DNA from: Dehalococcoidia bacterium
GTDB taxonomy: Bacteria; Chloroflexota; Dehalococcoidia; UBA3495
Length of the DNA: 38,460 bases
Assembly (NCBI GenBank): GCA_002730485.1
Contig: PCAH01000033.1
Location: 1-38,460 of the forward strand
Direction: 5' to 3'
Each line of letters starts with the position of its first letter. Positions within the stretch are counted from its first letter, which is position 1. Positions 16,117-24,121 of this stretch are shown here, piece by piece. A program made the translations under genes and the position numbers. The notes under the pieces are model-generated. The model made no database searches, had not been told where the DNA came from, and saw only the letters and a program-made list of their open reading frames with translations.

Positions 16117-17088
16117 TTATCTCTTTGCGTAATTTTTCTCAATAGTGAGGCGGGCTTCCTCTGGAGAGATGCCGTTGGCCATGGCGCAGGGGCTGGTCTC
16201 CTCCAAGATGGCATCGACATCACCCGAGAGGACATGTTTCTTGTGCACGTCTTCATGCTCGATGCCCAGGGCCCGGCCTACCAAAGTTAGATAGTGTTCA
16301 ACCTTCACCGGGTATTCGCCCTCGTAGCGGCACATGTTTCGCTGGCAGCCGTGGTAGAGGGTGCTGTAGGTGTCGGCGCCCATCTCGATGGCCTTTTCAA
16401 CGTAACTGCGAGACATGGCTTCCCAGGCGCCAGGTTCCATCTTGTCGATCGTCGCTGGCGTGCAGTGGCGGCCGAACTTGGAGTCGGTGCCCACGTCGAT
16501 GAGGTTCACGCCAGGCAGCTTGGACAGCAGCAGTTGGGCGCTCCTGGCTTCGGCGTCGCCCTGGTCGCGTCCGGTGTGATAGTGCAGGGCTACGGTGGTC
16601 TCCGGCTGGGGCTTGAAGTCCAGCTTGTCCAGGTTGTCCACCAGGAACTCGGCCACGTGGTTGAAGTCGAAACTCTTCCCGCGCATATCCATGATCTCGT
16701 CATAGAAGTAGATGCATGACGGGCACCACATGACCACCTGTTCTGGGTTGAACTTCTGGAAGTTGGCGGCGGTGGTGGCGGCCACGGAACGGCCTGCTGC
16801 TTCGTCTCCGCGCTGGAAGTGCTGGATGCCGCAGCAGTAGGTTTTGCCGCCGACAGACGCAAAATTGATGCCCATCAACTTAAAGATATCTGTCACGGTG
16901 CGAATCAGGTGGGTGGTGCGGAGCACGTTGCAGCCCAGGTAAAGAACGACATCGGATTGTTTGATGTCATCCGGAGGAGTGGTCAACAACCAGTCCCTGT
17001 CTTCGGGCTTTGTCTGCAGACCGTGGACCACATCGATATCCCGGAAATATTTCTTGTAAAACCCTGGGCCTGGTTTCGGTTGTGTCAT
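16117..17088 (-). CDS. CCG-domain (heterodisulfide reductase HdrB/HdrD-like) protein
   Basis: A 323-aa soluble protein with Cys-rich CCG-type segments: YLGCNVLRTTH, GGKTYCCGIQHF and VMWCPSCIYFYDEI in the first half, then FGRHCTPA and LYHGCQRNMCRYE in the second. CCG domains bind unusual FeS clusters or zinc and act in heterodisulfide or quinone-linked electron transfer. The second half lacks the usual D-P-C before R (ALHYHTGRD is seen instead), so one metal site is probably altered. No membrane or ferredoxin subunit is adjacent. GGAG lies 7 nt before the ATG. It may pass electrons to or from the neighbouring LLM oxidoreductase. Confidence 0.78.
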   Translation of the reverse strand: MTQPKPGPGFYKKYFRDIDVVHGLQTKPEDRDWLLTTPPDDIKQSDVVLYLGCNVLRTTHLIRTVTDIFKLMGINFASVGGKTYCCGIQHFQRGDEAAGRSVAATTAANFQKFNPEQVVMWCPSCIYFYDEIMDMRGKSFDFNHVAEFLVDNLDKLDFKPQPETTVALHYHTGRDQGDAEARSAQLLLSKLPGVNLIDVGTDSKFGRHCTPATIDKMEPGAWEAMSRSYVEKAIEMGADTYSTLYHGCQRNMCRYEGEYPVKVEHYLTLVGRALGIEHEDVHKKHVLSGDVDAILEETSPCAMANGISPEEARLTIEKNYAKR

Positions 17089-17165
17089 TTGTTAGCTCCT
17101 ATTTGCTGCCAACTTGAGCATTAATCTTTCGATATGGAAACGCGGACGTGCCGCCTGTGCGCCAC

Positions 17166-18758
17166 CTAGTAGCCTACGGCGCAGCCGTCCTTGCGGGGTT
17201 CTGAGCCGCCGCGGAGGACTCCGGTTTCGGGGTCACGCTGGATTACTTGAGCGCCGCCGATGGAAACCCGGTCATACCCGTTGATGTGACCCACGTTGTG
17301 GCCACGGGACCTCAGGTCCTGGGTAATCGCGGGGTCTAGGCCTTCTTCCAATATGACGTTGTTGTTGCCGACCATGAACCGCAAGGCGTTGATGGCCTTT
17401 TGCGGGTCCATGCCGTGGTCGACCATGTTACTGACCAATTGCAAATGACCTTGGGGCTGCATGAATGCGCCCATCATCCCGTAGGAAGAATGCAGCTCAT
17501 CACCGATGGTGGTCATCCCGGGGATGATGGTGTTGAAGGGGCGCTTTCCGGGGGCCAGGTGGTTGGCGTGGTTCGGGTCTAGGGAGAATAACGACGCCCG
17601 GTTGTGCAGGACCATGCCGGTGCCGGGGACAACCATGCCGGAGCCAAAGTTGGAGAAAACGCTGTTGATGAACGAACAGGCGTTTCCTTCGCTATCAACC
17701 ACGCTGATGTATACGGTATCTGAGCCCTTGATCACCTGACCGTAGGGCACGGAAGTCATGGCTCTGCCGGAGTTGATTAAGGACCGGCGGTCATTGGCAA
17801 ACTCTTTAGAGCACAGTTCTTTGATTGGGACTTCAGCTTTACGCGGGTCCGCCACGTACTGGAAAGCGTCGGCGAATCCAAGCCGCATGGCCTCAATGAG
17901 GTGGTGATAGGCATCGGCTGATTGTGCGCCCATGCCTTTGATGTCGAACCCTTCTGCGATGTTGAGCGCGCCTAGAGCGGCGATTCCCTGGCCGTTGGGA
18001 GGGCACTCCCAGCAGGTCACACCCCTATAGGTAGTGGAGATTGGCTCGTCCCAGTCAGAGGTGTGGGAGGCCATGTCATCCACCGACAGCCAACCGCCGT
18101 GCTCCTGGACAAAGGCTGAGGTCTTCTCGGCGATGGCTCCCGTATAGAACGCGTCACGACCACCCTCGGCGATGGCCCGCAGTGTTGCCGCCAGAGTGGG
18201 AAGTTTTACGAAATCTCCATGTTTGGGAGTGCCGCCATTGGGCAGCATCTCCGTGCCCGACGGAAAGGCAGACAGTTTGCCCAGTTGCTGCTGCCACTGG
18301 AACGAGATGATATCGGAAACGGGGAAGCCGTTTTCGGCGTAGTTGATGGCTGGAGCGAGTACCTTGCTCATGGGCATGGAGCCGCGGTCGTCCAGCAGGG
18401 TCTGCCAGCCGTCCACGGTGCCCGGGACGGCCACGGAATACACGCCGGTGTCGGGCATCGCCGACAGGCCCTTGCTGGTCAGTTCGTCTATGTTTGCGGC
18501 GGCGGGAGCGCGGCCGCTTCCGTTTAGGGCGCTTACGGTCTTCTTCTTGTTGTCCCAGACCAGGGCAAACATGTCTCCACCGACACCGGTGGACATTGGC
18601 TCGACCACGTTCAGCGCAGCGGCAGCGGCGATGGCTGCATCGACTGCGTTGCCACCTTCCATCAGGATACGGAGACCCGTTACAGCGGCCAGAGGTTGGC
18701 TGGTGGCGACCATGCCGTTGGTGGCCAGGATGGTGGAACGCCGTGAATCAAAATACAT
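17166..18758 (-). CDS. ggt: Gamma-glutamyltransferase family protein (Ntn hydrolase)
   Basis: A 530-aa homolog of gamma-glutamyltranspeptidase, which splits gamma-glutamyl bonds such as in glutathione after self-cleavage into two subunits. Seen: GGNAVDAAIAAAAALNVVEPMSTGVGGD (35-62, read in parts), ECPPNGQGIAALGALN, and DTVYISVVDSEGNA, where T348 aligns with the nucleophilic Thr that becomes the N-terminus of the small subunit. It has no signal peptide, so it is probably cytoplasmic, unlike E. coli Ggt. The residue after T348 is Val where Thr is common, so it may be a non-transpeptidase member such as a cephalosporin acylase-like or oxamate-type hydrolase. Confidence 0.88.
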   Translation of the reverse strand: MYFDSRRSTILATNGMVATSQPLAAVTGLRILMEGGNAVDAAIAAAAALNVVEPMSTGVGGDMFALVWDNKKKTVSALNGSGRAPAAANIDELTSKGLSAMPDTGVYSVAVPGTVDGWQTLLDDRGSMPMSKVLAPAINYAENGFPVSDIISFQWQQQLGKLSAFPSGTEMLPNGGTPKHGDFVKLPTLAATLRAIAEGGRDAFYTGAIAEKTSAFVQEHGGWLSVDDMASHTSDWDEPISTTYRGVTCWECPPNGQGIAALGALNIAEGFDIKGMGAQSADAYHHLIEAMRLGFADAFQYVADPRKAEVPIKELCSKEFANDRRSLINSGRAMTSVPYGQVIKGSDTVYISVVDSEGNACSFINSVFSNFGSGMVVPGTGMVLHNRASLFSLDPNHANHLAPGKRPFNTIIPGMTTIGDELHSSYGMMGAFMQPQGHLQLVSNMVDHGMDPQKAINALRFMVGNNNVILEEGLDPAITQDLRSRGHNVGHINGYDRVSIGGAQVIQRDPETGVLRGGSEPRKDGCAVGY

Positions 18759-18981
18759 GCCTGATTTACTCTCCGTATGCGCTCGGCGCTGGGCTTATCA
18801 TGTTCGGTTCTATGGTCAGGAGATTGTACCATAGGCACGAATCGCGCCTGAGGCTAACGCCTGTGGTAATATAGCCTCGGTTCGGATTCCGAGCCTGCAT
18901 GAACCAGCTCCGCAGAGGCCTCTAACGAACAAGAAACGAGGCTGAAACGGTGAAACCGATACTCCCTCAGGAGGACTGACC

Positions 18982-19455
18982 ATGGCTGCAGAAGTAGGAC
19001 AAAAAGCTCCAGATTTCACACTGTTCGATAATGATAAACAACCGACGACATTGAGCGATTCCAAGGGCAAGAACGTAGTTTTGGCCTTTTTCCCAGGCGC
19101 GTTTACCGGGGTATGCACAACCGAGGCTTGTACCTTCCGAGACCGCGCTGACTCGTTTAACTCCCTGAACGCCAATATCCTGGGCGTCAGCGTGGATTCC
19201 ATCTTTGCTCAGAAGGCATTTTCGGATGCCAATAATCTGACGTTTCCCTTTCTAAGCGATTATCAACGCGAGGTCGGCAAGGCCTACGGTGTTTCCCTGC
19301 CGAATTTCGCCGGCATGGAGGGATACACAGCCTCCGAGCGGGCCGTGTTTGTCATCGATAAAGACGGCGTGATTAGGTTCAAATGGGTGGGTGAGAACCC
19401 CGGTGTTGAGCCGGACTACGACGAGGTCCAGCGTCAGGTGGACGCGCTCAACTAA
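18982..19455 (+). CDS. Peroxiredoxin (AhpC/TSA family)
   Basis: A 157-aa thioredoxin-fold peroxidase. FPGAFTGVCTTEACTFRD holds the PxxxTxxC active site with peroxidatic C45; C50 five residues later is a possible resolving Cys or a structural one. It reduces hydrogen peroxide and organic hydroperoxides. The length fits AhpE/Prx5/BCP-type enzymes. AGGAGG lies 7 nt before the ATG. It heads a tight plus-strand operon with an alpha/beta hydrolase, HAD protein and LLM monooxygenase (gaps 24-35 nt), which suggests protection from peroxide made by the flavoenzyme. Confidence 0.93.
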   Translation: MAAEVGQKAPDFTLFDNDKQPTTLSDSKGKNVVLAFFPGAFTGVCTTEACTFRDRADSFNSLNANILGVSVDSIFAQKAFSDANNLTFPFLSDYQREVGKAYGVSLPNFAGMEGYTASERAVFVIDKDGVIRFKWVGENPGVEPDYDEVQRQVDALN

Positions 19456-19490
19456 CTTAAACCCGCACGACAGGCGCCGGAGGCCCCGAC

Positions 19491-20228
19491 ATGACAACCT
19501 ACGTTCTGGTCCACGGCGCTTGGCACGGTGGATGGTGCTGGAAGAAATTGGCTCCGTTGCTTCGCGCAACCGGAGCTGACGTGTTTGCTCCCACCCTCAC
19601 GGGCATGGGTGAACGCGCCCATCTGAACAACCGATTAAGTCCTTCTGACATCACCTTGGATGTCCACATCCAGGACATTGTTCAAATGATGTCCTATGAG
19701 GGCTTGCAGGACGTGGTCTTGGTGGGTCATGCCTACGCGGGTATGGTCATCACCGGCGTAGCTGAGGTCTGCCCAGACCGTATCTCCCACATGGTCTACG
19801 TCAACGGGGTCACACCCTCGGATGGTGAGTCCATGGTTGACCAGCTGATACCGGTGCGGGGACCGGAGTTCACTGCCTGGGTGCAAGACCACATCGATAA
19901 CGGCGACGGCTTTCTGCCAGCTCCCGCCTCAGCGGAAGAGATACAGCGGCGTTGGGGCATCAGCGACCCCGAAGACCTGGCCTGGACCCTGGCCAACGTC
20001 TGCCCGCAACCGGCGACGGCCATGGCAAGTCCGGTGCATATGGGAAACCCAATGGCGGCAAAGATTCCCAAGAACTTTGTGGGCGGTGGTGAGTCGGGGT
20101 TCGACTCGGTTGCGGAACGGGCGAGGAATGCCGGATGGGGCGTATATCCTGTGGCATCAGGCCATGACACAATGATCACCCACGCCGACGAGTTGGCTCA
20201 GATCCTCATAAACATAAGCAAGCAATAA
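19491..20228 (+). CDS. Alpha/beta hydrolase-fold protein lacking the nucleophilic serine
   Basis: A 245-aa protein of the EstC/hydroxynitrile-lyase-like group: MTTYVLVHGAWHGGWCW contains the HG oxyanion region, and the C-terminal SGHDTMITHADELA supplies the catalytic His (H225). The nucleophile elbow reads GHAYAG (79-84) where the family has GHSYGG, so position 81 is Ala rather than Ser and position 83 is Ala rather than Gly. The enzyme therefore cannot act by the normal serine mechanism. Possibilities are a non-covalent lyase or dioxygenase-type reaction or a binding protein. GGAGG precedes the ATG; second gene of the peroxiredoxin operon. Confidence 0.88.
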   Translation: MTTYVLVHGAWHGGWCWKKLAPLLRATGADVFAPTLTGMGERAHLNNRLSPSDITLDVHIQDIVQMMSYEGLQDVVLVGHAYAGMVITGVAEVCPDRISHMVYVNGVTPSDGESMVDQLIPVRGPEFTAWVQDHIDNGDGFLPAPASAEEIQRRWGISDPEDLAWTLANVCPQPATAMASPVHMGNPMAAKIPKNFVGGGESGFDSVAERARNAGWGVYPVASGHDTMITHADELAQILINISKQ

Positions 20229-20253
20229 CCCAAGTAAGTTAGGAGAACAGGAC

Positions 20254-20973
20254 ATGGCAGCGGACGTATCGAATATCAAGGCGCTGGTTTTTGACGTATT
20301 CGGCACAGTGGTGGACTGGCATACCTCTGTCACCAAGCACGCCGAGAACTTTGGCAAGGCCAATGGCGTGACCGCCGATTGGGTGGACTTCGCCGAGAGC
20401 TGGCGGGCCAAATACAGGCCGTTCATGGACAAGGTTCGCACCGGGGAATTGCCTTGGACAGAACTGGACACGCTACACCGCATGGGCCTGGAAGAACTGT
20501 TGAACGATTTTGGGATCACCGGCATCAGTGAAGAAGCCAAGGCTGACCTGAACCTGGCCTGGCACCGTCTGGACCCGTGGCCCGACTCCCCTCCCGGCCT
20601 GACCCGACTCAAGGCCAAGTTCATATTGGCAACCATGTCGAACGGCAATATTGCCCTCATGGTGGACATGGCCAAGTACGCCAACCTGCCCTGGGACACC
20701 ATCCTGGGCGCTGAGCTGGCCCACGCCTACAAGCCCGACGCCAAGACCTATCTGACCGGTGTGGAACTGCTGCACCTCCAGCCTGAACAGGTGATGATGT
20801 GCGCTGCTCACCAGGGCGATCTGCTGGCTGCGGCCAAGCAGGGTCTCAGGACTGCGTTTGTGAAGCGTCCCCTAGAGCGCGGTATCAACGGCAAAGTAGA
20901 TACAACGCCAGACCCGTCTTTCGACTTTGTCTGTGATGACTTCAGGGACCTGGCAACCCAACTAGGCGTCTAA
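20254..20973 (+). CDS. HAD-superfamily hydrolase, haloacid dehalogenase type II-like
   Basis: A 239-aa HAD protein with motif I FDVFGTVVDW (nucleophile D14), motif II MSNGN and motif III KPDAKTYL, plus a late acidic D-D pair (VCDDFRD). The FGTVVDWHTS start resembles L-2-haloacid dehalogenases, but the Arg that often follows DW is His here. Dehalogenation of small haloacids is possible; phosphatase activity is the alternative. Gap of 25 nt to the alpha/beta hydrolase gene and 24 nt to the LLM gene, each with an AGGAG site. Confidence 0.88.
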   Translation: MAADVSNIKALVFDVFGTVVDWHTSVTKHAENFGKANGVTADWVDFAESWRAKYRPFMDKVRTGELPWTELDTLHRMGLEELLNDFGITGISEEAKADLNLAWHRLDPWPDSPPGLTRLKAKFILATMSNGNIALMVDMAKYANLPWDTILGAELAHAYKPDAKTYLTGVELLHLQPEQVMMCAAHQGDLLAAAKQGLRTAFVKRPLERGINGKVDTTPDPSFDFVCDDFRDLATQLGV

Positions 20974-20997
20974 AAACCTCTTGAGTTAGGAGCAATC

Positions 20998-21993
20998 ATG
21001 GCCCGCTTTGGCGTGCGACTGGAAAATGACCCAACCCTCAGCCCACAGGATTACCAGGAACTGGCGGCACAAGCCGAGAAGAGCGGCTTTGATGCCGTGT
21101 GGGTACCCGAGGGCGGTGGCCGGGATTCGCTGACCTCCCTGGCGACCATGGCCATGACTACAGAGAGGGTGATGCTAGGCACGGGGATCCTGCCGATCTT
21201 CGCCCGCACACCGACCAACACAGCTATGGGCGCTGCTGGAATGGCGGCTGTATCCAACGGACGGTTCATGCTGGGACTGGGTGTCGGCCATGCCCCGACC
21301 GTTGAGAGCAAGGACGGTATCCCCTTCAAACAGCCCATGACCCGTATGCGGGAGACCATCCAGATCATAAAAGGCCTGCTGTCCGGTGAAGAGGTCAATT
21401 TCAAGGGCAAGCAGTTCAACCTCACCGGTGCGTCCATGGGCGCGGCCACCCCCAAGAAGAAGGTGCCGATATACATCGCCGCGCTGGGCCCTCAGATGCT
21501 GGAGATGGTTGGGGAACTGTGCGACGGTGTGCTCATGAACTGGACGGCCGTGGATTATCTGGAAGAAGCCATCACCCATATCAAGCGCGGCGCTGATAAA
21601 GCAGGCCGTGACATGTCGGAGATAGACATCGCTGGTTACGTGCGGGTTGCTGTGGGAGATGACGTGTCGGCTTCTAGGGAATCTCTGCGGAGACAGGTAG
21701 CCCGCTACGCCAGCAACCCCTTCTACCGAAACTTCTTCTCTCAGACGGGGTTTGATAAAGAGATGTCGGCTGCGGCCGCAGCGCTGGCCGACGGCAACTT
21801 GGATAAAGCGGCTGAATCCATAACCGTGGAGATGCAGGATCAGGTGGCAATTGTCGGTACCGCCGATGAATGCCGCGCCGCCCTGGAAAAGCGCCGCTCT
21901 GCAGGATTGCAACTACCGGTGATAGCGCCCTTTGCCGTGGGCGACAACAAGACGTCCCACATGCATGTGATCAACGAGTTGGCACCGAACTAA
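20998..21993 (+). CDS. LLM class flavin-dependent oxidoreductase (FMNO paralog 4)
   Basis: A 331-aa TIM-barrel oxidoreductase of the F420/FMN-dependent subgroup. Blocks include KSGFDAVWVPEGGGRDS, VMLGTGILPIFARTP, NGRFMLGLGVGHAPTVE and the C-terminal VGTADECRAALEKRRSAG. Shorter than the other four paralogs and closer to the Mer-like branch. Last gene of the peroxiredoxin operon. AGGAG lies 6 nt before the ATG. Substrate unknown. Confidence 0.92.
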   Translation: MARFGVRLENDPTLSPQDYQELAAQAEKSGFDAVWVPEGGGRDSLTSLATMAMTTERVMLGTGILPIFARTPTNTAMGAAGMAAVSNGRFMLGLGVGHAPTVESKDGIPFKQPMTRMRETIQIIKGLLSGEEVNFKGKQFNLTGASMGAATPKKKVPIYIAALGPQMLEMVGELCDGVLMNWTAVDYLEEAITHIKRGADKAGRDMSEIDIAGYVRVAVGDDVSASRESLRRQVARYASNPFYRNFFSQTGFDKEMSAAAAALADGNLDKAAESITVEMQDQVAIVGTADECRAALEKRRSAGLQLPVIAPFAVGDNKTSHMHVINELAPN

Positions 21994-22043
21994 ATCCCAG
22001 CCGATGAAGGGCGAATATCCGCTTCGGATCATGTCCGCCAACC

Positions 22044-22805
22044 CTATCCGACCTTTTGGCTGATGAAGAACTCGTATCCGTACCAGTCTGGGTAAAGTCG
22101 TCTCATTTCGATTTCGCTCTTGGTACTTTCGATAACGTTTAGCGCGTCAGCATCATCGGAGTATTTTTCGTACAGTGCCGGTAGCTTCTCTTCCAGTGGC
22201 CCGTAATAATGCTCCCACCAAGCCGAGTCAGGCAGAGTGAAATGTGCCAAGGGTTCATAACCACTGTTTCTGATGGTCTCAAGGTTATTCTCTACTGTGG
22301 TCATAGCCGGGTATTCATTTTCAAGGAACCCAAACACCGGGGCGGGTGGGTCATGGCGGAGCCATACTAGCTCGGTTACAGCCAGGCAACCACCCGACTT
22401 AAGGAAGCGCCTCCAATCGACCAGAGCATTCTCGAAGCCCATGTTATAGGCGGCGCCTTCGGACCAGATCAGGTCAAAGCTCTGGTGCGGGAAAGGTAAG
22501 TCGTTTATGTCAGCAACGAGGATCTCGATGCTTTCGGCAACGCCTCTGGATTGGACACGTTCTTTAAGTTGATCCAGGTATTCTTGGTAGATATCTACCG
22601 CCGTTATGCTACCGCTAAGGGCTTGAGCCAGGGCAACAGTCTGCATGCCTGGACCGCAGCCAATGTCCAATATAACCGGATTATTCGGTAATCCTCTGCA
22701 AAGGGAGACCGCCTGATTAGTGCTCTCATCGCTTCCGGGGCCTTGCCTGGGCAAACCACGCTGTACGTCTAAGAAGACTTCGAAAAGTCGTGGATCTTCC
22801 TCCAT
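22044..22805 (-). CDS. Class I SAM-dependent methyltransferase
   Basis: A 253-aa Rossmann-fold methyltransferase. Motif I VILDIGCGPGMQT (44-56) binds SAM, AVDIYQEYLDQL contributes the acidic ribose-binding residue, and NDLPFPHQSFDLIWSEGAAYNMG covers motifs II-III. It resembles UbiE-type small-molecule methyltransferases; the acceptor is unknown. It lies 57 nt downstream of the LLM gene at 22863 on the same strand and is likely co-transcribed. Confidence 0.9.
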   Translation of the reverse strand: MEEDPRLFEVFLDVQRGLPRQGPGSDESTNQAVSLCRGLPNNPVILDIGCGPGMQTVALAQALSGSITAVDIYQEYLDQLKERVQSRGVAESIEILVADINDLPFPHQSFDLIWSEGAAYNMGFENALVDWRRFLKSGGCLAVTELVWLRHDPPAPVFGFLENEYPAMTTVENNLETIRNSGYEPLAHFTLPDSAWWEHYYGPLEEKLPALYEKYSDDADALNVIESTKSEIEMRRLYPDWYGYEFFISQKVG

Positions 22806-22862
22806 CTGAATCCCTCAATCCGGTGAGATAAACAACAATTCGAAGCCCTTAGTCCGAAGGCC

Positions 22863-23891
22863 CTACTCCAGCGGAGTTAACCCACAAACATCAGCCAGCA
22901 GCTCATAGGAGTGGACCCGGTCGGCCAGGGCGTGGGTGATGGTTACTATGCTCAGGTCGGGCGTTTGGTACCACTCTGAGATTTCTTCCAGGCGTTCTTT
23001 GACCTGATCTGGCGTCCCATCGACGCACACACTCTGGTATTGCTTCACGTAGGCTGCTTCGTCGGCCTGATACACGTAGGCGGCGGCGTCTTCCGGCGAC
23101 GGGATTCCCGCTGCCCGTCCGGTGATGTTCAGCAGTCGGGACAGGTTGCGGCAGGCCGAGAGTCTTAGGGCCTGTTCCTCGGTCTCGGAGCACACCACGT
23201 GTACGCCCACGTTGACCCTCGGTTCTGGAAATGCCTCCGACGGCTGGTAATTCTTCCGGTAGTTCTCCACCACAGCCGGCCCCTCTTCCACGGCGATCCC
23301 GAAGAAATGCGCGTAGGCAAATGGCAACCCCAGTTGGGCCGCCATATTGGCGCTTTCGTACCGTGAGCCCAGCAACCAGACATCGGGTACTTCTGGTTCT
23401 CCAGGTCCGGCGCTGATGCTGGAGAAGAAATGGTTGTCTTCTAGATCGTTGTTCAAGAAGCCAAGCAGGTCCACCACCTGTCTGGGGAAGTGGCGAATCT
23501 CTTTGGGTTGGCCGGGGAAAGACAGGGCCGCCGCCGTGATCTGGTCACTGCCAGGGGCGCGGCCGATGCCCAGGTCGATGCGTCCTGGATAGAGTGCTCC
23601 CAGCAGACGGAAGTTCTCCGCCACCTTCAGGGCGCTGTAGTGGGAGAGCATGACCCCACCACTGCCCACCCTGATGCTGTTGGTGTGGGCGGCCACTTGG
23701 CCGATCAGTATCTCCGGGCTGGTACCGGCGTAGTTGGGCGCGCTGTGATGCTCGGCCAACCAGTATCGCTGGTAGCCCATCTTCTCGACTTCCACCGCCA
23801 GGGCGATCGTGTCGCGCAGCGCCTGGCCCGCAGACTCGCCGACACGTACCGGCGATTGGTCCACGACGCTTAATTCAAGTTTCTGACTCAA
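22863..23891 (-). CDS. LLM class flavin-dependent oxidoreductase, MsnO8/group-1 type (FMNO paralog 5)
   Basis: A 342-aa protein of the luciferase-family group-1 type: LSVVDQSPVRVGESAG at the start, YQRYWLAEHHSAPNYAGTSPE, RVGSGGVMLSHYSALKVAE, YPGRIDLGIGRAPGSDQ. These are the best-conserved motifs of this clade. Start is TTG at 23891 with GAGGT 6 nt upstream. It precedes the methyltransferase. FMNH2-dependent oxygenation is expected from the family. Confidence 0.93.
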   Translation of the reverse strand: MSQKLELSVVDQSPVRVGESAGQALRDTIALAVEVEKMGYQRYWLAEHHSAPNYAGTSPEILIGQVAAHTNSIRVGSGGVMLSHYSALKVAENFRLLGALYPGRIDLGIGRAPGSDQITAAALSFPGQPKEIRHFPRQVVDLLGFLNNDLEDNHFFSSISAGPGEPEVPDVWLLGSRYESANMAAQLGLPFAYAHFFGIAVEEGPAVVENYRKNYQPSEAFPEPRVNVGVHVVCSETEEQALRLSACRNLSRLLNITGRAAGIPSPEDAAAYVYQADEAAYVKQYQSVCVDGTPDQVKERLEEISEWYQTPDLSIVTITHALADRVHSYELLADVCGLTPLE

Positions 23892-24083
23892 GTTGATACC
23901 TCAAAATGCCGTTTCAGGCTTTACGGAGCTTGTTCCACAGGATCTGTAGGCAGGAAATCCCTTGACGCCCGGTAGGGCCAAATAATGGTTTCTAGTAGTG
24001 GGTATAAGTATACAAGGTACGGCTTAGTATCGCTCATCACAACTGCCCGTAATAATGGATTGGTAAATTGGCAGATAACCCTA

Positions 24084-24112
24084 TTGCGCGGCCCATAAGA
24101 CGGTCTTATAAT
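24084..24112 (+). promoter_or_regulatory. pstS promoter overlapped by a palindrome
   Basis: TTGCGC (24084-24089) and TATAAT (24107-24112) with a 17-nt spacer. A 15-bp palindrome ATAAGAC-g-GTCTTAT (24095-24109) overlaps the spacer and -10, a candidate operator. The -10 ends 9 nt before the pstS ATG, so the transcript may be leaderless or nearly so. Confidence 0.55.
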
Positions 24113-24121
24113 TTTTGCTGA

